DNA from: JANQEU01 sp965601455
Lineage (GTDB): Bacteria > Bacteroidota > Bacteroidia > Cytophagales > Cyclobacteriaceae
Assembly (NCBI GenBank): GCA_965601455.1
Contig: OZ271831.1
Location: 1,612,001 to 1,676,000 of the forward strand
Direction: 5' to 3'
Length of the DNA: 64,000 nt
A program made the translations under genes and the position numbers. The notes under the pieces were generated by a model. It was not told the origin of the DNA. It saw nothing but the letters and a program-made list of their open reading frames with translations, and searched no databases. Each line of letters opens with the position of its first letter. Positions within the stretch are counted from its first letter, which is position 1. Shown here one piece after another: positions 50,173 through 59,066 of this stretch.

Positions 50173-50790
50173 GTGACCATTAAACAGTTTTTCTCCCTGT
50201 TGGCTTTGGGCTATTTAAGTATTTCTGGTTTAAAGGCACAAAGCTTTGAATTCATGACCGGAACTGAGCGAATCTTCGTGGATGCTCAGTGGCTCAAAAC
50301 CTTTGACGATGAAAGAAAATGGTCGCTATTCAGTCGGACCAGAGCCACCGTAGATTATGAGGAGAATACTGACCTTTTCACCGGAGCCTATTTGAACTAC
50401 ACTACTTCTTCGGGCTTCGGTGGATCGGTGGTAGGGAGGATTTCGTCCTTCGGCGCAGGCGCTGATGCGGGTATTCACTTTTTTAAAGCCAGTCAGTCCT
50501 TTCTCATTTTCGCTTTAACATCCGTCGAGTTACAATCAACATTTAGTTACTCCTGGTTTTCAATTGTTCGATTCACACCTTCGATTAGCGATCAGTGGAG
50601 GTTGTATACCAGTCTAGAATTGTTTTCAAACTTTCTTGAAACCAGTCATGTGGCTAGTGTTCAAAGAATCCGGGCGGGTGTTGATCGGGAAGGTTACCAA
50701 TTCGGTTTGGCAATTAACCTCTCAGGTTTGGGAGATTCATACAGTGTCAGGGACACGAATCCCGGGATCTTCCTTAGAAAGCAGTTTTAA
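50173..50790 (+). CDS. Putative outer-membrane beta-barrel protein
   Basis: 205 residues starting at GTG 50173. KQFFSLLALGYLSISGLKAQ is a signal peptide. Alternating strands with aromatic ends (LFTGAYLNYTTSSGFGGSVV, FLIFALTSVELQSTF, YQFGLAINLSGLG) and the final ...FLRKQF (terminal Phe) suggest a small outer-membrane barrel. No family name is assigned. It follows the DJ-1-like gene by 11 bases and is upstream of the SDR by 23, so all three are likely one operon. Confidence 0.7.
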   Translation: MTIKQFFSLLALGYLSISGLKAQSFEFMTGTERIFVDAQWLKTFDDERKWSLFSRTRATVDYEENTDLFTGAYLNYTTSSGFGGSVVGRISSFGAGADAGIHFFKASQSFLIFALTSVELQSTFSYSWFSIVRFTPSISDQWRLYTSLELFSNFLETSHVASVQRIRAGVDREGYQFGLAINLSGLGDSYSVRDTNPGIFLRKQF

Positions 50791-50813
50791 ACAATAATCA
50801 ACAGAAGAAGATA

Positions 50814-51539
50814 ATGAAGAAGAAAGCGTTAGTAACCGGTGCGCGGAAGGGTTTAGGATTTGCCTGGTGTAAAATACTGGCTCAAGAAGGGTATGAAGTC
50901 TACCTGTCTGCACGAAAGCTGGAACAGGCCGAGCAGGCGGCGAAAAACATGGAAGGAGAAGTCTATCCAATTGTTTTAGATGTGATGGATGAAAAATCAA
51001 TTATACAGGCTGTTGAGATAATTGGTGCCCGGAATGGCCACCTGGATCTACTGGTAAATAATGCTGGTGTAAATCCAAAAGATCATCCCGATAAGAAGAA
51101 GATGGAGTCCTCTTTTTACCTGGATAAATTGGAGGCTCAAACGGTGCTGGAAACCCTACACGCCAATAGCATAGCACCTATGCTGATGCTCAAGAATTTC
51201 AGGAAATTATTGAGCAATTCACCGAGCTCTAAAGTGATTAATATCTCCAGTTGGTTGGGCTCCGTTTCTAACACTAAAATGGGGGTGCATTTCGCCTATT
51301 GTGGGAGTAAGAACCTATTGAATATGTTCAATAAAATTGCCGCGAATGACCTGAAAGACGATGGGATCACCACCGTTTCTGTTAACCCGGGTTGGGTTCA
51401 GACGGACATGGGAGGCGCCAAAGGAGAATTTACGGCTGAACAGTCTGTTAGAAACATTATGACCCATGTCTTAAATGAAATTACTCTGGAAGACACAGGT
51501 AAGTTTTTCAACCATAATGGAGAAATACACCCGTGGTAA
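50814..51539 (+). CDS. SDR-family oxidoreductase
   Basis: 241 residues. KALVTGARKGLGFAWCKIL carries the TGxxxGxG cofactor motif, LVNNAGVN follows, and NISSWLGSVSN with YCGSKNLLNMF supplies the Ser/Tyr/Lys triad; VNPGWVQTDMGG is typical of the C-factor/carbonyl reductase branch. Probably an NADPH-dependent carbonyl reductase, third gene after HxlR-controlled DJ-1. Confidence 0.92.
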   Translation: MKKKALVTGARKGLGFAWCKILAQEGYEVYLSARKLEQAEQAAKNMEGEVYPIVLDVMDEKSIIQAVEIIGARNGHLDLLVNNAGVNPKDHPDKKKMESSFYLDKLEAQTVLETLHANSIAPMLMLKNFRKLLSNSPSSKVINISSWLGSVSNTKMGVHFAYCGSKNLLNMFNKIAANDLKDDGITTVSVNPGWVQTDMGGAKGEFTAEQSVRNIMTHVLNEITLEDTGKFFNHNGEIHPW

Positions 51540-51598
51540 TGCCTAAAATCTAGAATTCAAATTGTAAATTATCTTATCACACCGCTTTATAGAAAATT

Positions 51599-52465
51599 AT
51601 GAAAACTCGTTCAACTTTTTATGTCCTCATCACGGCTCTACTTTATACATCTTGTTCGGTTATTCACCTGGTGCCTTCAAACAAAGTCTACCAAATAGCT
51701 TTTTCTGAAGAAGCATTTGATCCTAACCTCCAGTTTGTTCATATGAATCGAACAAACAATACCGAGTCGGAAATACTTATTCAATCCTATGACCTGGATA
51801 GTGTCGCAGATCTTGGAGAAAGTGAGTTTGAAACTGCTTTGTATCTTCTCAACTGGACAAACAGCAGATGGGAGCATAGTGGATCGAATCGACCAACTGA
51901 CTCTCGGGCCACCACCATTCTCAAAGAGGCCCAGGAAGGAAATAAATTTCGATGTGTGGAGTATGGGATTGTGTTACGTAGTGTACTCTCCACTACGAAT
52001 ATTCCGGCGAGGACACTTGGTTTGCAATCCAGGGATGTAGAGATCACGAGGTTGGGAGCCGGTCACGTAGCTACAGAGGCATGGAGCGAGGACCACCAGA
52101 AATGGTTTTTCATGGATGCTCAATACAATGTCGTTCCAATGCTTGATAATGTACCTTTGAATGCAGTTGAATTTCAGGAAGCCATTGTTTCGGGTAAAGA
52201 CCTTAAACTCATAGATGTAAACGGGGCAGTTGGAGCCAAGAGAACGAAGAAATACCTGAAGTTTGTTTCTAAATACCTCTATTTCTTCGATTTCCGATTT
52301 GATCAGCGGTATCTACCGTACGAACAACTCACGAAAGTGGGTGATAAACAAGCTTTAATGTTGGTACCGCTAGGAGCTAAGAATCCTACTGTTTTTCAGC
52401 GGAAGGTTGAAATGGATCATTTGGTGTACACCAATAACCTGATTGATTTTTACAGTGAACCTTAA
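51599..52465 (+). CDS. Transglutaminase-like lipoprotein
   Basis: 288 residues. The lipobox in LLYTSCSVIHL gives a lipoprotein. FRCVEYGIVLRSVLSTTNIP holds the Cys, GHVATEAWSEDHQKW the His and FMDAQYNVVP the Asp of the papain-like transglutaminase triad. Such domains act as peptidases or crosslinking enzymes; the substrate is unknown. It is followed by a strong bidirectional terminator. Confidence 0.85.
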   Translation: MKTRSTFYVLITALLYTSCSVIHLVPSNKVYQIAFSEEAFDPNLQFVHMNRTNNTESEILIQSYDLDSVADLGESEFETALYLLNWTNSRWEHSGSNRPTDSRATTILKEAQEGNKFRCVEYGIVLRSVLSTTNIPARTLGLQSRDVEITRLGAGHVATEAWSEDHQKWFFMDAQYNVVPMLDNVPLNAVEFQEAIVSGKDLKLIDVNGAVGAKRTKKYLKFVSKYLYFFDFRFDQRYLPYEQLTKVGDKQALMLVPLGAKNPTVFQRKVEMDHLVYTNNLIDFYSEP

Positions 52466-52467
52466 GA

Positions 52468-52495
52468 GAAGGATCACCTCGCAAGGTGATCCTTC
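52468..52495. terminator. Bidirectional terminator hairpin
   Basis: A 12-base perfect stem (GAAGGATCACCT, loop CGCA, AGGTGATCCTTC) lies between two convergent stops. Confidence 0.85.
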
Positions 52496-52503
52496 GGTTC
52501 AAT

Positions 52504-53340
52504 CTATATCTCAACTTTTTGATTCCAAATTCCTGTATGTACTGTTTTCGTTACATACTCTGTGAAATCAATAGCCTTCCGCCCAAGTACTCTTTCAATA
52601 TCATTAGAAACAACTTGATTTTCCTCATTTCCAAGGACATCTTGAAACAGGTATCCGAATAACCATACGTATGATTCAGGTAGTCCGGCGGCTTTCATTC
52701 CTTCTTTGAATTGCTCTAGTGAAATCGGAATATACTGGATATCCCTACTCAACCCTTCAGCCATGGCATCAACCACTTCCTTGAAAGTCATTTTTCTTGG
52801 TCCCGTGACTGTGATTGTATCGCCATTATAGGAATCATCTAACAATACTTCAGTTACCACTTCCGCAATGTCATCGGCATCCACGAAGGGGATTTCAGCT
52901 TTTGGCATCGGTAGTGCTACCTGTCCGGCCATAACGAGATCCTTAAATGCACCTTCGCTGAAGTTTTGATTGAACCACGAGGCTCTCACCAGTGTATAGT
53001 TTAATCCGGAGTTTGCCACGATCAATTCACACGCTTCCGCCTCTGTTTCGCCTTTTCCGGAAAGGAGTACCACTTTTCCAACTCCCTCACTGAGAGCTGT
53101 TTCAGTCAATGTCGTGATCGCTTCTCGAGCTCCTGGAACTGCAAGATCTGGATAGTAGACGATGTAAACTCTATCGATCCCTCGCAGAGCCGACTTGAAA
53201 GTTGAGTGATCATCCCAGTCGAATTTTGGGTTGTTGTTCCTGGTTCCGACTCGTACATGATGTCCGAGTTCAGTAAGTGTTTCTGCTACCCGGCGACCAG
53301 TCTTACCGGTTCCTCCGATTACTAAGATGTTGTGTTTCAT
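52504..53340 (-). CDS. NmrA-like NAD(P)-binding protein
   Basis: 278 residues. ILVIGGTGKTGRRVAETLTE is the GxxGxxG nucleotide-binding site; VLLSGKGETEAEACE and RASWFNQNFSEGAF are NmrA/azoreductase-type landmarks. No catalytic Tyr-x3-Lys is obvious, consistent with regulatory or NAD(P)H-quinone-type atypical SDRs. It lies about 35 bases downstream of the DUF1772 gene and is likely the last gene of the AraC-linked cluster. Confidence 0.88.
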   Translation of the reverse strand: MKHNILVIGGTGKTGRRVAETLTELGHHVRVGTRNNNPKFDWDDHSTFKSALRGIDRVYIVYYPDLAVPGAREAITTLTETALSEGVGKVVLLSGKGETEAEACELIVANSGLNYTLVRASWFNQNFSEGAFKDLVMAGQVALPMPKAEIPFVDADDIAEVVTEVLLDDSYNGDTITVTGPRKMTFKEVVDAMAEGLSRDIQYIPISLEQFKEGMKAAGLPESYVWLFGYLFQDVLGNEENQVVSNDIERVLGRKAIDFTEYVTKTVHTGIWNQKVEI

Positions 53341-53374
53341 TGTTATTTATTATTTGAGTTTAAATCCTTTGAGT

Positions 53375-53878
53375 TCAAAATCTTTTGGTGTGTATGAAGA
53401 GGGCGGCAACGGTCAGAAGAAAGGACAGAACGGCAAATACTGTTCTTATCAGGTGCAGTTCATTCCACTTTCTCTCATAGGACTGCCTGAATTCAGCTAG
53501 TCTTCCCGTTCCGATTTCAGCTATTTTCATCACATCCAATTGATTATTCAATGGAACATTGCCAAGTGCCGTCACACCAAAAGTCCCGATTAAATAGGTG
53601 ATTGAAGCAGCGACCATCAATCCAAATACCCATTTATTTGAGTTGAATTCAAACACACTTGAGATGCTTAACAACACCAGGCTTCCGAAGAAGATGAAAA
53701 AAAATGCCGGGTTCAGAATTGCCCTGTTGATGGATTGCATAGTCTCCAGGTAAGTGAGATCGGCAACTTTCCTGGTACCGGGTATTACCGACACCTGCCA
53801 AGCGTAAAATAGTCCTGCTGATAACCCTGTCAGGATAACCGCCCCGAACAGAATTGTTGATTTCATTGATAGATCCAT
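53375..53878 (-). CDS. DUF1772 membrane protein
   Basis: 167 residues from the ATG at 53878 (ATG 53866 is possible; the frame reaches 53908, overlapping the upstream gene). Four TM helices; AGLFYAWQVSVIPG near the start and GVTALGNVPLNNQLD in the middle with a final ELHLIRTVFAVLSF are DUF1772 (anthrone-oxygenase-like) features. Function in bacteria is unknown. Confidence 0.85.
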   Translation of the reverse strand: MDLSMKSTILFGAVILTGLSAGLFYAWQVSVIPGTRKVADLTYLETMQSINRAILNPAFFFIFFGSLVLLSISSVFEFNSNKWVFGLMVAASITYLIGTFGVTALGNVPLNNQLDVMKIAEIGTGRLAEFRQSYERKWNELHLIRTVFAVLSFLLTVAALFIHTKRF

Positions 53879-53880
53879 TA

Positions 53881-54243
53881 TTAAAAAATTTGTTGTGTTA
53901 AAAGCCATTCTTTGAGTGTATTGTATTCTTCATTACTTAACCTGATGGAATTTCCCTTTGGCATTCTTCGCTCCACAAAGACCATATTGTAGATTTTAGG
54001 AGCTCTTTTTACCATGTTCTTTTCATTGAAAACCATGAAAGGGTTTTGCTTTCGATGACAGACGTTGCACTTCGTATCAAGGATCCGGAATGTGACTTTC
54101 TTCAGATTTTCTGTTGAAGCCATTAGTAGATCGTATTCATTTGAAAGAACTTCTGGTCTCGTATTAAATGCACTTAGGAATATGAAAACTGCTGTCAGTA
54201 CTCCTAACCAAATCGATATTTTATATCCCTTTTTCATTTTCAT
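53881..54243 (-). CDS. Exported CxxCH haem-binding-like protein
   Basis: 120 residues. MKMKKGYKISIWLGVLTAVF is a signal or anchor. ILDTKCNVCHRKQNPF has one CxxCH, the covalent haem-c motif, and MVFVERRMPKGNSIRLSNEE supplies a Met-Pro-Lys-Gly that can serve as the distal ligand; LKEWLLTQ follows as in small c-type haem proteins. The length is near a single-haem domain. It precedes the DUF1772 gene by two bases. Confidence 0.85.
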   Translation of the reverse strand: MKMKKGYKISIWLGVLTAVFIFLSAFNTRPEVLSNEYDLLMASTENLKKVTFRILDTKCNVCHRKQNPFMVFNEKNMVKRAPKIYNMVFVERRMPKGNSIRLSNEEYNTLKEWLLTQQIF

Positions 54244-54333
54244 TCGTGATTGATTACGAGTGTAAAATTGAAGGGAGGAGAGAGTCTATTCTTGACTCCT
54301 TCTGCCAATGATTTGACAGTTCAAGCCAAAGTG

Positions 54334-55329
54334 TTAATGCAGACTAGTTTTTCTGTATTCGACGGGCGAAATACCAGTCCATCGTTTAAATGCCCGATTG
54401 AAAGCGCTCTGCTCGGAAAACCCGGTTTCAAAGGCGATCTCAGCAACACTTCTTGAAGTGTTTCTTAAAAGGTTCTTTGATATTTCTTCCTGGGTCCTCT
54501 GGATCAGGTCTCTAAAGGAGTAACCAGCATCTGATAGTCTTCTTGTGAGTGTCCTGTTACTCATTCCAACGTGTTCCGCGATATCGTGAATGCTTGGAAT
54601 TCCACTCGGTAACGAGTTTTCGATGAGTTGCTCTATATCAAAGACCAGCTTATTTCCGGTCACCTCTAGATTGTTTGTTTCTTCTTCTACTCTTTCGACA
54701 AGAAATCTATTAATGCTTGCATCGGCTTTTGCCGTTCTGGTATTAAAGTCCTTCGTATGATAGGTAATAGTGTAATGAGGCTGATTGAAGAGGACTGGAC
54801 AGTTGAATGCCCGGTCATAACTGGTAATGTCATCGGGAGGGTTGTGTTTGAAGGTTACTTTTGTCGGGGAGATATCCGTATCCGAAATAGCCCTGAGCAC
54901 CACTACCGTTGCTGACAGGGTTGCTTCGTTGGAGAGTTCCAATCCTCTTCGATGTGGTTCCCGATTTAGGTAGACCACAGAGTAGTCTTCTTTTTTCTCC
55001 ACCTTGAAGACATAAGTGTTTGAAAGTAGCTTAAAGTATCGCTCGCTACGTTCAAAAATTTCGCCAACCCTGGAGCACGTCCTCCACGATAATCCAAGAA
55101 CACCGTAATCCTCAATTTTCATTTGCTGCCCAACTCTAACGCTAAACCCGGGTCCAAGCTTTTCATCCAACAATTCATGGAGCGCAAAGAACTCACTGGC
55201 CTGAATAGCCTGTAATTCTTCAATAGCATCAATAGGTATAGGCAACTTCATGAGTTCATCCCGATTCATTCCTTCTTCAATAGCATGATTAAGAACTTTA
55301 CGATATAAGTTGATCGAAATGTATTTCAT
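54334..55329 (-). CDS. AraC-family transcriptional regulator
   Basis: 331 residues. The N-terminal ~200 residues (QASEFFALHELLDEKLGPGF, VGQQMKIEDYGVLGLSW) match the AraC regulator N-terminal binding domain of the OruR/ArgR-like type. The C-terminal HTH has IPSIHDIAEHVGMSNRTLTR and SVAEIAFETGFSEQSAFNRAF with RWTGISPVEYRK. Located 90 bases upstream of the CxxCH/DUF1772/NmrA genes on the same strand, so it likely regulates them or is co-transcribed. Confidence 0.9.
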   Translation of the reverse strand: MKYISINLYRKVLNHAIEEGMNRDELMKLPIPIDAIEELQAIQASEFFALHELLDEKLGPGFSVRVGQQMKIEDYGVLGLSWRTCSRVGEIFERSERYFKLLSNTYVFKVEKKEDYSVVYLNREPHRRGLELSNEATLSATVVVLRAISDTDISPTKVTFKHNPPDDITSYDRAFNCPVLFNQPHYTITYHTKDFNTRTAKADASINRFLVERVEEETNNLEVTGNKLVFDIEQLIENSLPSGIPSIHDIAEHVGMSNRTLTRRLSDAGYSFRDLIQRTQEEISKNLLRNTSRSVAEIAFETGFSEQSAFNRAFKRWTGISPVEYRKTSLH

Positions 55330-55488
55330 GTGTCGGATGAATATACGAATTAGGAAGGGAAACTATGAAGATTGTTCTCAAATGCATGAAGGACATTTCA
55401 TTCCAACAAGTTCTCCTGGCAAAGAATTTTCTCTTGGGTTGTAACAATTATATGCACTCTGTATCTAAGTCATAAAAAACTTAGAAAA

Positions 55489-56322
55489 ATGAGACAATTA
55501 TTCTGCTTAACATTCTTAGCCATACTTTCGCACTTGGGTTTTGCTCAAAGCGATGCGTATCAGGTGAAAGTGGCCGGTGAAGGTCAATCCATTATTTTTC
55601 TGCCGGGCTTTACCTGTCCGGGAGAGGTATGGGATAACACCATATCTAACCTTAAATCCGATTATCAGACCCATCAATTTACCTATGCGGGCTTTGGTGG
55701 GGTTCCGGAGATTGAGATGCCTTGGTATGAGACATTGGTAGACAATATTTCGGGCTACATTGAGGAAAACAATCTTAAAAAAGTGGTGATCATTGGCCAC
55801 AGTATGGGAGGGATGCTGGCAATTGATATTGCTGCCAGGCTTCCAAAAAGTGTCAAAAAGATGATATTAGTGGATGCCCTTCCCAATATTCGTGAGATTA
55901 TGATGCCACAAGTGCCTGTGGAGCAGATTACGTTTGATAATCCGTATAATAATCAAATGCTTGCGGCTAACGACTCAGCCATGGCAGTTACCGCCGGTTA
56001 TATGGCGATGGGAATGTCCAATCAGACCAGCCGTCACCGAGAGTTGGTCGATTACATACTTAATTCTGATCGTAAAACATATGTTTATGGTTATACGGAA
56101 TTGTTGAAGTTAGATCTGAAAGACCGGTTAAATGAAGTAAACGCTGAGACGTTGATACTTGGTGCAGATTTTCCCTCGAAGGAAGCAGTTCTCCCTAATT
56201 TTGAATCTCAATATGCTAACCTCAAGAATAAGGAAATTAAAATAGCAACCGATAGCAGGCACTTCATCATGTTTGATCAGCCACAGTGGTTTCACGAGGA
56301 GGTCAATAACTTTCTGGATTAA
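55489..56322 (+). CDS. Exported alpha/beta hydrolase
   Basis: 277 residues. Signal peptide MRQLFCLTFLAILSHLGFAQ. IIFLPGFTCPGEVWDNT is the oxyanion region, VVIIGHSMGGMLAIDIAARL the nucleophile (GHSMGG), and DSRHFIMFDQPQWF the His. Its stop is followed directly, with zero bases between, by the ECF sigma factor start, so hydrolase and sigma factor are one transcript. Confidence 0.9.
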   Translation: MRQLFCLTFLAILSHLGFAQSDAYQVKVAGEGQSIIFLPGFTCPGEVWDNTISNLKSDYQTHQFTYAGFGGVPEIEMPWYETLVDNISGYIEENNLKKVVIIGHSMGGMLAIDIAARLPKSVKKMILVDALPNIREIMMPQVPVEQITFDNPYNNQMLAANDSAMAVTAGYMAMGMSNQTSRHRELVDYILNSDRKTYVYGYTELLKLDLKDRLNEVNAETLILGADFPSKEAVLPNFESQYANLKNKEIKIATDSRHFIMFDQPQWFHEEVNNFLD

Positions 56323-56817
56323 ATGAAAGATCTCAACCAACAGTTTGAAATCTTTTACAACGAGTACCGAGACATGGTGTACACACTATGTCTTGGTTAC
56401 TCAAAGGGTGATCTGGAACTCACAAATGACCTGGTTCAGGAGACTTTTCTCAATTTATGGAATGCATTACCAAAGTTTGAAAGTCGGTCGTCTCCCAAAA
56501 CATGGGTCTACCGGATTTGTGTGAACACCTGTCTCCTCCACATTAGAAGGAATAAAAACAAAAAAACAGAACTATTAGAAATCAATCATTCGTCTATTGC
56601 CGAGGAATCACAACAGGACAAAAACTACAAGGAATTGTATCAGGCGATTGGTCAGCTTAAAGAACTAGACCGGATTATCATTATGCTGCTGTTGGAAAAT
56701 CTACCGTATGCAGAAATAGCAGAAATCACGGGGATAACTGAAGGTAATCTGAGAGTAAAAATTTCGAGAGTAAAGCGACAACTCAATAAAATATTAAGTC
56801 ATGGAAGACAAGTTTGA
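56323..56817 (+). CDS. ECF RNA polymerase sigma factor
   Basis: 164 residues. Region 2 shows YNEYRDMVYTLCLGYSKG and NDLVQETFLNLWNALPKFE, and region 4 ends DRIIIMLLLENLPYAEIAEI with EGNLRVKISRVKRQL. This is a compact ECF factor. It begins right after the hydrolase stop and overlaps the next gene by 17 bases, whose product could serve as its membrane anti-sigma factor. Confidence 0.92.
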   Translation: MKDLNQQFEIFYNEYRDMVYTLCLGYSKGDLELTNDLVQETFLNLWNALPKFESRSSPKTWVYRICVNTCLLHIRRNKNKKTELLEINHSSIAEESQQDKNYKELYQAIGQLKELDRIIIMLLLENLPYAEIAEITGITEGNLRVKISRVKRQLNKILSHGRQV

Positions 56818-57391
56818 AGAATTAAAAAACACCTGGCAAGAAGCCAAAAAAGGACAACAGTCTGTGGACAGTGCTGATATGTTACAAGCCATTCTGAAAA
56901 ATCACAATAGATCAAAGCGGGCCCATTTGGGAAACGTATTGGTATTGTCTATTGTGGTAGTTGGATTATGTGCGTTTTTCTACTTTTTAGCACCCTTGCA
57001 GGATGTAATGAGTAGAATAGGTATTGGTTTAATGATTGGTGGATTAATAATCCGCATCATAATCGAGCTGGTTAGCCATCGCAAGGCGAAACAAATTGAC
57101 TATTCCGTAAAGAGCAGTGAATCGGCCAGACAGGCACATGAGTTCTATGACTATCGCAAGAAAATTCATGGACCAATTACTATCACGATTATTGCTTTAT
57201 ACACCATCGGATTTTACTCTCTTTCCCCGGAGTTTTCCAGGTACTTCACGACTTTCTGGATGTGGATGATGGATGGAAGTTATGTTGTAATAGGTTTACT
57301 TCTTTTCTTAGGAATTCGCAGAGGGGTAGTCCAGGAAATGAGGGATTTAAAACGAATCAGTGAACTTCAAAAAGGTTTGGAAGGATCTTAG
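56801..57391 (+). CDS. Membrane protein, possible anti-sigma factor
   Basis: 196 residues. An acidic helical N-terminus (MEDKFEELKNTWQEAKKGQQ) is followed by four TM helices in pairs (about residues 43-60, 66-88, 120-138 and 152-172) and a Glu/Arg-rich tail. It has no zinc-binding anti-sigma motif, but its position overlapping an ECF sigma gene by 17 bases and the cytosolic N-terminus suggest a regulatory partner (inference). Confidence 0.7.
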   Translation: MEDKFEELKNTWQEAKKGQQSVDSADMLQAILKNHNRSKRAHLGNVLVLSIVVVGLCAFFYFLAPLQDVMSRIGIGLMIGGLIIRIIIELVSHRKAKQIDYSVKSSESARQAHEFYDYRKKIHGPITITIIALYTIGFYSLSPEFSRYFTTFWMWMMDGSYVVIGLLLFLGIRRGVVQEMRDLKRISELQKGLEGS

Positions 57392-57689
57392 GCCTTTGGT
57401 GAGATTTTCGAGAATGGTTCAGGAAGCTTTTCTTCCAGTTCTTCTCCATGAATTTTTTTTCTGTGATTATCCTGTTCGCATCTACCAGGAAGTTTTTTGG
57501 CTAAGCGGTTATTACGAATGTGGCGCAAATGATATTGGAATTCCAATCAAGAGAAATTAATCTAACTCCAACGGTCTTTTTCCATGGTTTTGATATCATA
57601 TTTAACTTCAATCATTCCTTCTTCCACTCGGTTAATCTTCTTAGATTTAATTAATTCATTTCCGTTTCATTCAACCAGTTTCAGAAGTA

Positions 57690-59009
57690 ATGACGATCAA
57701 CCTCAAATCCCTTTTTTTAAGTTTTCTTGTATCTCTCGTAATAAGTCACAGTTTACTTTCCCAGGAGCAAGAGGAGACCTCAATCAAGATCAATTTGCCA
57801 GATGGAGCCAGTCCGTACACCCACCTGAATTGGCAGAACGATTCTGAGAATTTCCAGTTCGTTATAGTAACCGACCGGACAGGGGGTGCCCGCGAGGGAG
57901 TATTCAAGCAAGGGGTTAAAAGAATAAACAGCCTAAGGCCGGAGTTCGTCCTGAGTGTCGGTGATTTAATTGAGGGTTATACTGATAATCGTGAACAGGC
58001 CATAAAAGAGTGGGATGACTTTGACCAGATCGTTGAACCCCTGGAGATGCCTTTTTTCTATTTACCGGGCAACCATGATTTCTATAATGAAATGTCTGCA
58101 GAAGTTTGGGGGGAGCGTTATGGCCCCTCATACTACCACTTTATTTACAGGGATGTCCTTTTCCTTTGCTTGAATACAGAGGAAGAGTACAATAATGAAG
58201 AAGCATTCTTTTCTGATGATCAGATGGAATTTATTAGACAAACCCTGGATGAGAATCCAGATGTCCGATGGACCATGGTGATTTTGCATAAACCATTGTG
58301 GCTACTGGAAAGGTTTGAAGGAGAAGAGGCGCTGGAAATGAGCGGTTGGGCGGACATAGAGACGATCCTCAAGGAGAGGAAACATACTGTCATTGCGGGG
58401 CATGTACACCGATACATTCATGATACACGGCATAAGAGCAACTACATTACGATGGCAACGATGGGTGGATCCCGTGGATTTGGAAGTCCAATATTCGGGC
58501 AGTTCGATCATGTGATGTGGGTTACCATGACTGATGAGGGACCCATTATGGCGAACCTGATGCTGGAAGGAATTTGGGATGAAGACTTCTCGAAGGAGGA
58601 TATTGCGGATTATCTGTTCCTCACTATGCACGGCACTTCAATTGTCCTGGAAAGCGAATTCGACGATGAAAATCCACTGACCAGCAGGGAAGTGGTTTTC
58701 AAATTATCTAATCCGCACGATATCCCGATGGCAGTCTCACTCAACTTCGATAGGGGAGAACACCTGTTCTTTGAGGAGGAAACTATTCAGAAAACAATCC
58801 CACCAAATTCCGTGGAGAAAGTGTCCGTGACACTTAATGTTACGACCGAAACCACAGCACCCGAGGACGAGGAAGATGAAAATACCGAAGATCCTTTTTG
58901 GAAAGTTTGGAAGGACCTGCAGTATCATCCAGTCCGCTGGGAGATTTCATATGATTTCGAGGAATACGGTCAAGTGAGCTTTCAGGGTAAAACACTTTTG
59001 TATTGGTAG
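57690..59009 (+). CDS. Exported calcineurin-like metallophosphoesterase
   Basis: 439 residues. Signal peptide LKSLFLSFLVSLVISHSLLS. Motifs in order: FVIVTDRTGGA (first-metal Asp, with Arg-Thr in place of the usual x-His), LSVGDLIEGYTD, LPGNHDFYNE, VILHKPLW and IAGHVHRYIHD. The C-terminal 150 residues are a beta-rich domain with an acidic stretch (APEDEEDENTED). The substrate is unknown; the DRTGG variation is common to a branch of this family. The ATG at 57690 follows a 298-base stretch with no gene. Confidence 0.88.
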   Translation: MTINLKSLFLSFLVSLVISHSLLSQEQEETSIKINLPDGASPYTHLNWQNDSENFQFVIVTDRTGGAREGVFKQGVKRINSLRPEFVLSVGDLIEGYTDNREQAIKEWDDFDQIVEPLEMPFFYLPGNHDFYNEMSAEVWGERYGPSYYHFIYRDVLFLCLNTEEEYNNEEAFFSDDQMEFIRQTLDENPDVRWTMVILHKPLWLLERFEGEEALEMSGWADIETILKERKHTVIAGHVHRYIHDTRHKSNYITMATMGGSRGFGSPIFGQFDHVMWVTMTDEGPIMANLMLEGIWDEDFSKEDIADYLFLTMHGTSIVLESEFDDENPLTSREVVFKLSNPHDIPMAVSLNFDRGEHLFFEEETIQKTIPPNSVEKVSVTLNVTTETTAPEDEEDENTEDPFWKVWKDLQYHPVRWEISYDFEEYGQVSFQGKTLLYW

Positions 59010-59066
59010 TTTCTACCTCTTGGGGTTGAAAGCTATTGATTAACAGAACCTATGTCAAGTTGCTGC

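Noticed and set aside
57360..57560. 66-residue open frame on the plus strand after the membrane protein gene
   Set aside because: It starts inside the upstream gene and shows no signal peptide, motif or protein-like composition.
57584..57847. 87-residue open frame on the plus strand overlapping the phosphoesterase start
   Set aside because: It is a shadow of the phosphoesterase gene, which has a proper signal peptide at 57690.
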